A stretch of 64,000 nucleotides of DNA from Nepenthes gracilis (lineage: Eukaryota; Streptophyta; Magnoliopsida; Caryophyllales; Nepenthaceae): assembly GCA_033239525.1 (NCBI GenBank), contig BSYO01000016.1, forward strand, positions 5,405,045 through 5,469,044, given 5' to 3'. The notes under the pieces were generated by a model. The model did not search any database. It had not been told where the DNA came from and saw only the letters and a program-made list of their open reading frames with translations. A program made the position numbers and the translations under genes. Within the stretch, counting starts at the first letter, position 1. Every line of letters begins with the position of its first letter. Shown here piece by piece: positions 37,282 to 49,317 of this stretch.

Positions 37282-40200
37282 TTTTTTTTTTTTGGTAAGC
37301 AAGTGAATTTGGATTAATGGGAGAAAAAAATTATAATTTTTGGTTTATCCCCAAGTGTTTTTCCGACTTGGAAATAAAGCATGAGTGTTGGGGCATACCC
37401 CGAGCACAATGTTACATCAAATGATACCAATAGAGAAAACAAAAATGCTGGTAATCACTCAATGCAATCACAATGCTCCAGCATTAGAAGAGCAATAACC
37501 CAATAGATCAAGCCAAACAACGGGCATTACCAAGCTGTATTAACACACAGCCAAAACCATTACTACAGCCATTATTTCCTGCAACAACATCATCATCCAA
37601 AATGCCTTCAGCAGAATACCACAACAGAAACCAAATTTCAGCAACCCATTCTGCATCATAATGGAATGAGCAGATCGGAAAGATACTGACCAAGACCAAA
37701 CAGAGGCAACATCAAGATCAAGATCGGCATCGGCCCTCATCAATGCCCCTCCCGTAGGGAATTATAGCCCCATCCAGTATGGTGAAGAATGGAGCTAAAG
37801 ACTCTAGATTTACAACCCATCAGAGCGGGATCCATCTGCCTTCAGCAAGGACCAAATAGCCAAAATTGGCAATCCAGCATCAGCTTCCATTGATAGAGTA
37901 CATGGGGGCGATTTCATGAGCAATCATCCCAACATACTATATCCAATCAAAGAGAGCCAATAAATGAACTCCCCATCCAATGCACCAGTAAGCCAGCAGC
38001 AAAGGATACAGCCTTTCTAGGTCAGCGGGTTCACCAACGTAGCCTGCAAACCTCCCAGCAAATGAATCTGCAACTTTTAACAGGAGCAGATCAGTAAACC
38101 AACCAATAAGTGGAGCATGAACAACAGGCTCCAAAGAATACCGCTAACTTCAGGAGCCCAAATCAGACAATGCAACTTCCATAACAGAAGCAGCAAAGCT
38201 GATTAGCTCCAGCCACCCCATCAGCAGAGCCTAAGTGCCAGAAGAGCCCCTAGATTTTTTAGAGGCAGCTTTTTTCTTTTTCCTAGACTTTGAAGTCTTC
38301 CAAAGATCAGAATCTGTGCCCCGCATTTCATCTTCCTCACTGAAAGAGGTATTCAAAGAATAACTCTTGGAAATCCTCTTGATAGAACTGGGAGTAAGAT
38401 CAAACTCATCAACAACAAAAGGATGGTGATTATGCTCAGACGCAACACCCAACCGGGAAGGCAGAGATGCCCGATTATGAGGCAGAGTCCTCGCATCCAC
38501 CGGGTGAAGCCGCCACCGTGGATTGGATCACCTAAATGGCCTGGCGGCCCCTGGGCCAATAACCTGCACGGGCAGGGGAATTTTGATCAAAGATGTGCCG
38601 AGGGGGCAATTTGGAGTCGTGACACTCACAATACCGTGAATCATGGCCGTGTCGATGAGATTATGCTCAATACTTAATCAAGCAAGGCATCCTCATAAGC
38701 AACAGGACCTTGGAAGATTGGCCAAGAGCAGAGCCGATCTTCATCTGTGATAGGAAGGAGGCGGACACAACTCCCGGGCGGGGATGGTTGAGACCCCTCC
38801 TCACAATCTCTCGTGGAAAGAAGGATGCCGCACCGGTTTATTGGCATAAAGATGGGAAGAGCCCTGCTCGTAAATTCCACCTTCAGAAAACAGGGCTTGG
38901 TGTGCCCCCAGGAACCATCCTCAGTAGGGACCACCTGCATAGGCACCTCACCACTAGATGGGACTAGAACATCCCCAGCACATGGGCAGTGACATGGTTC
39001 TTCAACAGCCGAAATAGCCTCACAAAGAGGAGGATGGGGAATCATCAAGTTCCCATAGGAAGACCTCTCCACCAAACCATCACAGAATTTCACTTCCTTC
39101 TCCTTAGACGCATCCAAGGAGCTCATAGAAGAAGCCTCTCCAATGAGGGTTGGGGATGGAAGAGTCTCCTTAGACTCCACAGGATCAATAACCGCACAAG
39201 ACATAGTTTCATCAAGCTGATGGTCATTAGGGGCCGGATGGCTAGAAGCCCCTTGATCAGCAGGGCCAGTACATCCTGGACGAAGGCTTACAGTTTTGGA
39301 ACGACACTTGGTTTCAACGTGGCCGACAAGGTGGCAATATCCACACCGAATCGGCTTCCAATAATATTCCACATTAACCAAGATGGAATCAGATTCAGGA
39401 TTTTGTTGAACGGCAATGCAGTTGGGGAAGGGGTCATCCACACCAACTTCAACACAAATTTTTGCAAAGGATACATTTTCCATGCGTGCAGTTCTGGAAT
39501 CAAGTTGCAACGGGACCCCAATGGCACTTGCAACCCAGCTTAATCCCAGGAGTCCGTGGTGAATCGGAGATTAGATAACTTAATCCAGATTGGATATCTT
39601 TTATGTTCATCCATCGTCAACACCAAACCCGTGCCCAGCGTTTGAGGAAAATGGCTTTCCCGGTGAATGCCAAGGACCAGACCGAGGCGGTGTTCCATCA
39701 TCTCCGGGATGAGAAACGGAAGAAGAAAAGCCGTCATCGTTGCCGGCAACATGCTTGAGGCCAAATCTAGCCCATGATTTCCTGGCAATGGCCTTGACAG
39801 CCAGGAAATACGGGTGTGAATCAAGAAAATGTCCAACCAAGGTGAAGCCCCAGAACAGGTCACCTTGGTCGATCACATCAGACGGGGGGGCAATGGTGGA
39901 TGATTCACCATTGAGCACTTGGGGGGGTAGTATGTCAGATTTGAACACATACCATCCGAAACCTTCGGAGGGACAGTCGTCCAGGCAGGAGGAAGAGGGG
40001 CTTCATTTACCCGGTCATTGCAATGCTTCTTGGGTTTTGAACAAGATAAGAAGGTAGCATCTGGGGTGGGATGGCGGGAAGCACCATTCTTTGACAGAAG
40101 CGGGAACGCTGAAGATACTCGGCCTAGGTTTTTTGGGACGGAGGTTGAAGAAGGAATATGAGAATGGAGAGCGGAGGCCGAATCCTGGACAGGGCAACTT

Positions 40201-40332
40201 GGGGCCACCAGGTGACCGGCCATGGCCGGCGGCAGCCAGAGGGCACTTACGGGAGCGCCGGCGAACAGAAGACGTCAAACAAAGTTTGAAAATTTTAGAG
40301 AGAAGCGGGAGCTTCTCTCACATCAATTCCCC
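37282..40332 (-). mobile_element. LINE 2, ORF1 only, nested in Tekay gag
   Basis: 3051 bp, with a poly(T) start at 37282 (poly(A) tail on the minus strand). TSD GAAATATGTCCCATAAG (37265-37281) and GAAATATATCCCATAAG (40333-40349), 16 of 17 matching. It has an ORF1 region and a 3' untranslated part but no endonuclease or RT. The 3' end (…CACTTGCTTACC-poly(A)) and the text around AGTGTTTTTCCGACTTGG match the other LINE tails in the window. Confidence 0.92.
38228..40280 (-). pseudogene. LINE 2 ORF1, DUF4283 and CCHC zinc knuckle
   Basis: ORF1 proteins of plant L1 elements bind the element RNA. On the minus strand: Pro-rich N-terminus (from about 40278), DUF4283-like region (39607-39948, with LFWGFTLVGHFLDS, ARKSWARFGL), KRYPIWIKLSNL (about 39580), SFAKICVEV (39440-39470), CCHC knuckle CGYCHLVGHVETKC (about 39310-39350), then an acidic/Ser-rich stretch to 38674 and a Lys-rich end (KSRKKKKAASKKSRGSSGT) with a stop near 38229. 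At least three frame changes; the longest single frame is 38674-39510 (278 codons). Confidence 0.85.
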
Positions 40333-40349
40333 GAAATATATCCCATAAG

Positions 40350-40856
40350 ACATCCCAAACTATCTTCTATTTTCCTAACCCAAGATATGGCGCTAAGAGT
40401 CCCACCATTTAAAAGTCTCGCCATCCAATCACTACGTGGCAAACCTCACTTTGTCCTCCTTGGGGCAGTCGATAACCTCGAACATTCTTTTCAACTTTCT
40501 CATTCAATTCTTAGCTTTAATTGGTTCAGACTCCCCCAAAACTTTAGAACGTGATCGCTTTTGAACTAATCAATGGGCGTCCGGCCCTGACCTTACTCGA
40601 CCATCCTCCTCAAAGCAACCATATTATGATCTTGTTGCTGGATCATCCTATCCATCATATCACTCATGCGACCCATCATAACAACATAATCATCTTCACG
40701 ACTTGAAATTGATCTCTTGCCTCTAACATCTTTCCAACTTGAGACCAATCTCCTGCCTCTAATATCTTCTCAACTCAAAACTGATCTCCTACTCCTAATA
40801 TCATCTTCCTAACTTGAGAACGATCTTCTACCCCTAATATTTCTATTGTTTGCCAT
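40350..40856 (-). pseudogene. Tekay-like gag N-terminus
   Basis: ATG at 40854-40856 on the minus strand starts MANNRNIRGRR; broken text with DRMIQQQDHNMVALRRMVE follows to the LINE 2 border. It is separated from the rest of gag (37264 and below) only by LINE 2. It lies 80 bp inside the PBS, the expected place. Confidence 0.7.
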
Positions 40857-40931
40857 AAGTCACCTACAATGTAAAAGATTTAATCAACAGTCTTCTCAAA
40901 ATGTATCCAAAATATTTTCCGTTATGCCTTT

Positions 40932-40943
40932 CTCTAATACTAA
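40932..40943 (-). other. Tekay-like primer-binding site
   Basis: Minus strand TTAGTATTAGAG, a C-to-T and G-to-A decayed form of the initiator-Met tRNA site TTGGTATCAGAG, three bases from the LTR end. Confidence 0.75.
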
Positions 40944-40946
40944 TTT

Positions 40947-43134
40947 TTTCACGAACCTAAACTAAACAAGTCAATAGAATAAATAACTAGATTCTAAATA
41001 ACAAATAAATAAATTTTAAAACGATTGTGTAATACCAAACATACTATAAAATCTTTATCAACCAAATAACAATAATAAACATACCCAAAAACTCATTATT
41101 GGATTTCATCAGAGAACCATTCGAATAATATAAATATGATATGTTTCAAACAGTCCTAAGAAAAATAACCAAAGAATAATAACTTATTCATATAATAAAA
41201 TAAATCTATAAATGCTCAATACATAGTTCAAAGGCTTACATTCAACCAACTTTAATATCCAAAGATAATCCAAAATAAAATCAATCCACAACAATCAAAA
41301 TACAGTCGACGCCATTTATAACTAAATAGATATAATATTCATCAGAAAATATAATACCGTATTAGATCTTATCCAACTTCTATAATATATCAAAGCCCTC
41401 TATTCTAAACAGATAAAATAGAAAACATAAGTCCAAAACTCATCAAATATCATATAGAGATATATAATGACAATGATGTCCAATAAATCAAAGGGGGGAT
41501 TCATAATCAGATATCAAAAGCAGATAACAAATCTAAATCATTAATATTAGAAATCAAATCATCAAATCTAAAATGTAATCAAATATCAGAAGCCAATCGT
41601 AATCTCATACTTAAATCGTATATCAGATTAGAAAATAATCCTTTTGGGACGTATATAGAATAGAAGTAATCAAAATGTCAAATTAGATAATCAGATATCC
41701 AATCAAATCAAATGTCAAATAAAATTGTGATCTAAAATAGAATCGAATAGTCAGATAATCAGATCACATGCACAATATATCAAAAATCGAATCAGTACCA
41801 TAAACAAATAATATAAAGTCCATATCAAAACGTATGATGAAAATCAAATATACGAGATATATGAAATCCCATTTGTGGACAAAATCGACGAATCTCAAAC
41901 TGAAATCCAAATTAAAAGCCAAATACAGATCCATACACAAATACAATGCATGTACTAAATTTGGGTACCAAATGTTTAAAGACTAATGTGAAGAAAGGTT
42001 ACACCTAACCCAATAACCTTGGCCAAAGTAAATGCAATTTAGGTTAGCTTACTAAGTCACCTATGTACACTATCTCCTATAGGTAAAGTTACTCACTATA
42101 TTTTACCACCTGTAATTTTAAGTGTAATCTTCAAATTTGTTAGATATATTAAAATGTTCGAATATATTGTAAATTTTAATTAAATACTAGACAAAATGGG
42201 TAGGTTAACTGCAAACAAATCCTTTTTTGTCGATGGAAGAGGATTTTTAATATCCAATAATAAATATCTCTCTATCGAAGTTGGACCAGAATAATAGATA
42301 ATAGATTCAAAAGTAGTGACTACAACCCCGGCACATGCATGTAAAAATCTAATGCCTAATACAAGTTTTATACTCATTTTTATGTAGATATATTGATATA
42401 AAAATATACAATATCAGATATTTTTTAATATTTTATAAAATAGTAAAACTCTTCAAAAATTACAAAATTCAAATAACATTTTCAAATCGACCTGTATATG
42501 CATGTATAGAATAATAAATAAGGTGTGTAAAAATAACATGCATGTTAGTAAAATCTCTAAATAGTAGTCAAAATACATTAGATACTAAAACAGACTAAAG
42601 ATAGACTAATAGATATTTGCCTCGATCTTATACAAAATATATCTGATAAAAAAATGTTCTGAAGTGTCCGAACTCTTCTCTCTCCTGCTGTGCACACACA
42701 CACTCTCTCCTCTCGTCTTCATCATCCTGCGCACGCCTCTTCTCCTCCTCTTTCCCTCTTCTCTACCTCTTCTTTCACGTGTTGTTTCCATCTTCCTCCT
42801 CATCTCTCTCTCTTCTTCCTTCATCTTCCTTTCTCTCTCTCTCTCTCTTACATGTGCTGCTCTTCTTCTCCTCTCCCTTTGCCTTTCTGTTTTTTTTCTT
42901 CTCTACTTCTCCACTGCTTCTATCGCACGCTGCTCTCCCCTTTCATTTATTATTATTATTTTATTATTATTCAACTGGCGCTCGGACGTTAACACAGAGC
43001 GCTTCCGTCATCAGCTTTACTGATCCGAATATTTTTTAAAATTTTATAATATTTAATTAATTTTTATTATATTTAAATTATCTAAAATTATAATCAATAT
43101 TAAAATAATCTGAATAGAGATCTAAGGTATTATA
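40947..43134 (-). repeat. Tekay-like 5' LTR
   Basis: 2188 bp, collinear with 32317-34539 throughout, for example AATAAATAACTAGATTC near the left end, CACCTATGTACACTATCTCC, and the pyrimidine-rich block at 42665-42900. The right end reads AAGGTATTATA (terminal CA changed to TA). Open frames at 42664-43039 are pyrimidine-tract translations. Confidence 0.9.
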
Positions 43135-43139
43135 ATCAT

Positions 43140-44369
43140 AGTTGAAAACTTGTGATAAGTTACCTCAAAGTATTTGGCTGTATTGCATATGCTCTAATTT
43201 GATCCCAGCACCAAGAAAATTTTGATAAAAAAGGAAAAAAAATTGATCTTTATTGGCTAGTGAAGAATCAAAAGGATATCGACTTTATAATCCCCTCAAA
43301 CCAAAACTTACAATCTCACTAGTCGTTATATTTGATGAAGGAGCAAAATGGAAATGGGAATCTGTCAACTCTCAAATTTTCACAAACACAGAATCTACCA
43401 ACTCCCAATTACCGTCCAACTCACTCATTCCGGTCTTCCTTTGCAAGCTCATGTTAAAGTGGAACCACATAGTCAAGGAACAAATCTTAAATTCGAAATA
43501 GATGATACTCCTCCAAGGGGTTACAAATCTTTGATAGAACTCTATGATAAATGTAATGTGGCATTTTTTATAGGCGAGCTTCAGTGTTTTAAAGAAGCAC
43601 CAAAAGCGAAATTATGGAGGAATGAAATGACTAATAAATTAGCTAGCATAGAAAAAAGTCAAACTTTGGGATTGGTAGAGCTTCCCAAAGGAAAGGAAAC
43701 GATTGGCTAGAAATGGATCTACAAGATAAAATATAATGACGATGGAAGCATTCAAAAACATAAAGCTCGTCTAGTATTAAAAGGCTATTTTTAACAACCT
43801 AGAATAGATTTTATCAAAATATTTGCTCTTGTTGCTTGAATGGAGATTGCAAGAATTATTTTGCCTATTACAGCCCAATTTGACTCGTAGGTATTTCAAC
43901 TTAATATAAAATCAACTTTTTAAAATAGAGAGCTTGAAAAAGCAGTTTAAGTACAATAATCTCAAGGTTTTCATAAGAAGGACAAGAACATAAAGTGTAT
44001 GGACTTCAAAAATTACTTTATTGATTGAAACAAACCTAGAGAGTGTGGAACAATAGAATAGATTGCTATTTTCAATATCATGGCCTATTTCAAACCCAAA
44101 ATGAGCCATCTCTATTTGTAAAAAAAAAATAATAATTAATATGGAGAATTTCCAATTGCTTACTTATATGTAGATAATCTCATTTACACTGGCACCTATT
44201 TCTCAATGATGGATGACTCAAGAACACTATGATGTAGGAGTCTGAAATGACAAATTTGGATCTTATGAAGTATTTCTTGAAAATTTAAGTTAAACAAATG
44301 AAAGATGAAATCTTCATCTCTCAAGAAAAAGACGTGAATGATTTGCTGAAAAAGTTTCACATGGTATAA
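43140..44369 (+). pseudogene. Copia integrase end and reverse transcriptase
   Basis: Copia text resumes right after the Tekay-like element: VFGCIAYAL (about 43180), ESKGYRLYNP and VIFDEGAKW (43260-43350), then RT with MTNKLASIEKSQTLGLVELP (about 43627-43686), KWIYKIKYNDDGSIQKHKAR (about 43710-43770), FKPKM and the catalytic loop LYVDNLIYTG (about 44165-44195), in which the second D of the usual YVDD is N. Several stops. It ends after LLKKFHM near 44363; the continuation is at about 46500. Confidence 0.9.
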
Positions 44370-46450
44370 GGTGAGAATTTTAATTTATAATTTATACTTA
44401 TAAAAAAAAAATTATAATTTTGATTATGATTAATTAAATTAAAAAATAAAAATTTTGAAATCAAATAAAAAATTAGGTAAAAATTAATATTCTAACCAGG
44501 TTATATAACTTGATAATACCTAACTGGCATCGAACATACACATATACATGTTTTAAAAAGAAAGGTCACGCCCGAATGATACCTCTAGGGAACTCGAGTA
44601 GATTTTTTACAGATTACTCATACTTAATATATATCTGATAGATGCTTGTGTGAGATTTTGGTAGATTGCCAACTCCTAATATGTGCTTGAGGGATATTTG
44701 TTCACCTACGGCTATTGTTTTAGTGCCTAATGAACGCCCATTGGGTATATGTGCACAGTTATGCTTAATCCACACCTAACCTGCTTATGAAATCAACTTA
44801 CTGTAAAAACATATTTTGTAGTTGAATTTGGGTCATTTTGAGCTGGTCCTTAAGAGAGAAGAGAGATAGGGATAAGGAAAAGAGAGAAAAGAATAGAGAG
44901 AAGTAGGAGAAGGTAAAATTAAAGAGAAATCAAGTAATTTTTGGATAGAATCAAATTAAGATAAGTACATTCAAACCTCTTTTTTCTTCATTGTTAATCT
45001 TTTTTATTTTTTTGATCATTTATTATTTTAAATACTCATATATATGATATTTTTATAATTAAAGAGTTTATACTTTATATGTATATGATCCTATTCTTAT
45101 TCATTAAAATTTTTTATGAAATTCATACAATAATTTTATATACATTATGCTGACAAGCTAATTTTTTACCATAATATCTATGTATATCTTTAAAATTTAT
45201 TTAAATATTATTACATATTCTTGATTCTTATATATATATTCCTACTTGTCTTATACTTTGAAATACAATAAAATGGTATTGATTGTACTGATTTTCTATA
45301 AATCCTATAGAATTTTTGCTTGCAAATTTTAAACTTTTAATAATTAAATTTTCTATACTTGAAAACTTCTTCTAACTGTTCCAATATATTCTTAAAATGT
45401 TCACCAATATTCTTGCATATCTAAATTTTTTTACATGTCTTCAATTTGAAGAAATGAAGAATAAAGCTCTACAATTTATAAAAGAATAAATATATTTTCT
45501 TTGGTATAAAAAAATATTAAAAGGTTATTCATATTTGTGTAGAATTTTTCATTTATTTATGTATAGGCCACTATAGAAATTGTTGATGATATATTAGAAC
45601 ATACCTTAATATATTATAATAGTAATCGAGGTTTGAACCTATCATCCGTGAATTAAAAATGATGTTTGACCCCGTTCATAGGGTTTTATATATAATTGCC
45701 TACCTATGGTTTTTGAATAATAGCGTAAGACCTATGGTTGTATAAAATTATACGTAATTCAAATTTTGATTATTTATTCCTTTGTCAATTAGGCTTAGTA
45801 GGATTTCTATGATTTAAACATATTTTTAATGGTATATTATTAGAGAAAACAATTAAATTGTTAGTTTAAAAATTTATGTATAAATGTTATAAAAATTACA
45901 AGACTTTACATTTAATTTTGATCATGTTTCTTTCAACATAGTTTTGATATAAATTATATATTTAATTATAAAAATTTATATATCTTATTGAATAATTGGC
46001 TAATTCTTATTTTTGTCTTTATTAATCCATTCAAATTAGCAGGTTTAAATTAATTGTAAGAGTTTGGATCAAGCGTATCATTAGCAGAGAGTTAGATTAG
46101 GATTTTTAGTTTAATTTATGTATTATTATTTGACAAAAACAATGGCTTATATTGTTAGTTCTGATTATTTAAAAATTCTTGTTGTAATTTTTGGATTTGG
46201 TAATATATGGTGTCGATGTCCCTGTTGATTTTGGTTCTCTTTTCAATAGTTCAGTTGAGTTGTGATTTTTAAGTATTTTGATATTGATAAAATAGTTGTC
46301 ATATAAATATTTCAGGGTTAAGTTATTGTTGATTTTTAGAGACACTTGTAGACATGATATTTTAGGTCCTATATAATGTAATTCATTATTTTATTTTGAT
46401 TTGGTTCTTAATATTTGATATGTTGTTCACGTCCAAGGTATAATTGGAAT
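44370..46450 (+). mobile_element. LTR-like insertion in copia RT
   Basis: About 2.1 kb of AT-rich DNA splits copia RT text. From 44511 (TGATAATACCTAACTGG) it follows the order of the LTR family seen at 47825-49312 (reverse there) and 52333-58810: a GTGCCTAATGA-type segment, then a purine-rich block (44850-44930), then CCTATGGTTTTTGAATAAT, an ATTAGCAGG segment and an end near ATTTTAGGTCCTATATAATG (about 46380). The 140 bp before 44511 and the right border are unexplained. GGTATAA occurs at both edges (44364, 46437), but this is weak evidence for a TSD. Confidence 0.5.
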
Positions 46451-47221
46451 TTCATTTTCTTTGCCAGTGAATTAAGAAATTTGATAATGGAGATGTGATA
46501 CATGAAAAATTGTAAACCAATGTTAATCCCTACGGGAATAAATGAAAAATTGCAGTTAATTGATATGGCAGAAGAAGTTGATGCTTATGCTTATAGAGGC
46601 CTAGTTGGTTCATTTATTTATCATACAAACACTAGATCAGTTATTGTACAAAATATAAACATGGTTTTAAGATTTATGAGCAATCCCAATAAGAACCATT
46701 TGGTGGCTACAAAATGGATCGTTCGTTACTTAAAAGGAATGAAGCAGTTAGATATCAAATATAAAAAGAAAATTGATTAGGAAGTCTTGATGATTGGAAA
46801 AGTATATCTGATTATATTTCTTTGCCTTGGTTCCAATGTGATACCTTGACAAAGTATAATGTAAAAATTAGTTATATTGTTATCATCTGAAACTGAATAT
46901 ATAGTAGCTAGTAAAATAATATGTGATAATAATATGGTTAAGAAGAATTTTACAAAATTTACAACAACAAGTATTAACAGAGAGAGACTTATATCTTTTA
47001 TGATAATATATTATCTATTAATATGGTCAAGAATCTAGCCTTTCATATAAGTAATAAGTACATTGAGTTTCGCTATCATTTCATTTGTAATCTTGTGGCG
47101 TAAAAGGAAGTTGTGCTAGAATATATTCACACAACTGATTAACTCACAAATAATCTTGCCAAAGCTGTAAAAATTTTTATGAAGTTCAAGATTAAACTAA
47201 GAATTATAAATTAATAGGGAG
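46451..47221 (+). pseudogene. Copia RT end and RNase H
   Basis: An open stretch at 46502-46780 reads MKNCKPMLIPTGINEKLQL, YRGLVGSFIYHTNTRS and WIVRYLKGMKQLDIKYKK, the RT connection of copia pol. Decayed RNase H follows (RYHFICNLVA near 47080; EVVLEYIHTTD near 47110). It ends just before the 3' LTR, as normal for copia. Confidence 0.9.
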
Positions 47222-47476
47222 TGTTGAAAAGGATAATTTGTAATTACTCATTAGTAATTTAAAGGTCATGAGTTAAGGAAGTTGGTGGCATGGAAAGCTG
47301 TCATGGGTAGTTTGATACTTTTTAATGCATTGTCATTATTTAACTTGACTTTTTATTTTATTTTCTTCTTCTATATATTGTAGTGTATTTTTCTTTCAAT
47401 AATATAAGAAGAAAAACTACTTTTATTTTGTCAGCCCCTTTATCCTTAATAAATTATCTGCTTCTTATCCTTAACA
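47222..47476 (+). repeat. Copia 3' LTR
   Basis: 255 bp, TGTTGAAAAGGATAATTTG to TCCTTAACA, collinear with 25197-25457. Confidence 0.9.
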
Positions 47477-47824
47477 ATTTATTTAGGTGTTAACACTCTT
47501 GAGGAGCTTTGGAGTGAAAATTTTGGTTAATAAGTCACAATTAGCATCTTTTAGAGTAAATTAATTAAAATATTATTTTTTCCCACTTTGTAACCGTATA
47601 GTTCACAAATATGTTATGTGTCAGTAATTATAGGCCACTATGGATTTAGCATGTACGATTTGATTTTATATAAATATTAATTTCTATTAACAAATTAGAT
47701 TCTACAAATTAATAAAATGGCTGAATGCATATACACATGGATCTAAATTTTTTTATTAGAAAAATTTAAAGGATGAAATTAGTCTTTTAATGAAAGGCAT
47801 TGTAAGTATTTACTGATAGAACAT
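47477..47824. other. Spacer
   Basis: Nothing recognised; AT-rich. Confidence 0.5.
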
Positions 47825-49312
47825 TGTCATGACCTAAAATATTTAAATATAATAATATATCTTATGATGCGGTTAAATTTTATCAATTCAATTAATGATT
47901 TTTCATACCTACTCAATGTCAATTATGTAATAAAAATCAACCTCCCACGAAAACTTACATATCTCCATATTAGTCATCGAGAATACAACCCACAAGCCAT
48001 TAGAGAATAAAAGTCATGTCCGAATTTATGAAAACTTACAAAACAACCTACAAAATTTCATCATGAAAATTCTATCATGTTGTAACTTTTTCATCGACAT
48101 TCAAATGCACATTAACATTTCGTAATTTCATGCCAAATGATCATTGATGCAATGATTTGAAATATAATATACTTACCAAAAAAAAAAATTTAAAATATAA
48201 TAAATTGTAAAGATAATCTACAAATTTAGTAAGACATATAATTATAATATGAATAATGATGTATAATTTGTCACTAACTTGCAAAATGATTATTAACAAC
48301 TATCATGCGTAAAAATTTAAAATTTAAAACTAAGTTCTAATGATATTTCTTATTAGTTGATGATTAGTCTGTATATCATGTCTTATATATAGAGCCATAA
48401 GCCACTATTTAAATTTATGGACGAATTGTTTATATTAGTACCATATGAATAGGATCAAATAATACTTTTTTAACTCATGGATAATAGATATAAGACCTTT
48501 ACATATAAAAATATATTAGGTATGTCACAATAATGTTAATTTTTTCTAATGATTCTTTCAAAAAATAAGGAAAAATTTTACAAAATAATGTTTCTTTTAA
48601 AATTTAAAAGCAAACAAACTTTTCAAAAAAAAAATTAGACATGCAAGGGATTAGTTTAGCAAACTTGCTATTAGAGGCAAAATTTAAAAACTTGAAAATT
48701 ATCTCCAAAATCTCAGAAAAATATAGATTACATGGCCAAGTATGCAAGCCAAATATGGGAAGAAATATCAATGAACACATGCATGAAACTTATAAGCATG
48801 AATCTCATTTTAAACGAAGTATGGAGATAAATTTCTAAAATTTCAACAACAAAGTAAAGAGAGAAAAATTAAAATGCACTTATCTTAATTGATTATGTGA
48901 GAAACATTAAATATTTTCTTCAACATCTCCTTCCATTTCTCTTTCTCATTCTCTTTTTTCTTTTTTATACTTTCTCTGAGAAATCACGTGCAAAATATAT
49001 TAAAAATAAACACGAGTTTATTTTATACATATACTGACATATGTGTGCTAGTTATAGGTCTATTAAACTTAGAATGCCTGCAAGGCTGATGCATTTGTAT
49101 CCTTCAAGGATATAATTTTGTTTAATTGAACATATACACCTATCATATATATATATACATATCAGATACCTATTACCTTGCCTAACTAAGTACACATGCC
49201 TTTGAACATTCGATACCCCCAACTCTATCCAATTGAGCACGTTTGCGGCTTATGTATCCCCTTTTGCTTCTAATGAAATATGTATACCCAAGTTAGATGT
49301 TTGGGTATTACA
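47825..49312 (-). mobile_element. Solo LTR, gypsy-like, TSD AACAT
   Basis: 1488 bp, TGTCATGACC on the left to GTTTGGGTATTACA on the right (so TGTAATACCC on the minus strand), flanked by perfect AACAT at 47820-47824 and 49313-49317. A pyrimidine-rich block lies at 48920-48975. It shares its ends with the family at 44511, 51058 and 52333. There is no internal region, so it is a solo LTR. A micro-LINE tail (48170-48187) is inside. Confidence 0.87.
48170..48187 (+). mobile_element. Micro-LINE insertion (18 bp)
   Basis: TACTTACC plus ten A, identical to the insert at 15290-15307. Flanks ATTTGAAATATAATA (48155-48169) and ATTTAAAATATAATA (48188-48202), 14 of 15 matching. It sits inside the solo LTR. 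Confidence 0.8.
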
Positions 49313-49317
49313 AACAT

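Larger units (their letters stand above)
32317..43134 (-). mobile_element. Tekay/Del-like Ty3 chromovirus inserted in copia
   Basis: LTRs 32317-34539 and 40947-43134, minus orientation, inserted inside the copia integrase. Flanks GTCAC (32312-32316) and ATCAT (43135-43139) differ by two transitions and are probably one decayed 5-bp TSD. Internal order on the minus strand: PBS, gag, zinc knuckle, protease, RT, RNase H, integrase, chromodomain-type tail. A second LINE sits in gag. Without it the element is about 7.75 kb. All frames are heavily decayed. Confidence 0.9.
25197..47476 (+). mobile_element. Copia element carrying nested insertions
   Basis: One Ty1/copia element on the plus strand. 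LTRs at 25197-25457 and 47222-47476, a PBS after the first, and gag, protease, integrase, RT and RNase H found in that order but split across 22 kb. Removing the later insertions (26668-26715, 26852-31435, 32048-32099, 32317-43134 and about 44370-46440, with their TSDs) leaves about 4.7 kb, a normal copia length. Frames resume on the far side of each insertion. Every coding part has stops or frameshifts. A matching TSD for the whole element was not found. Confidence 0.88.
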
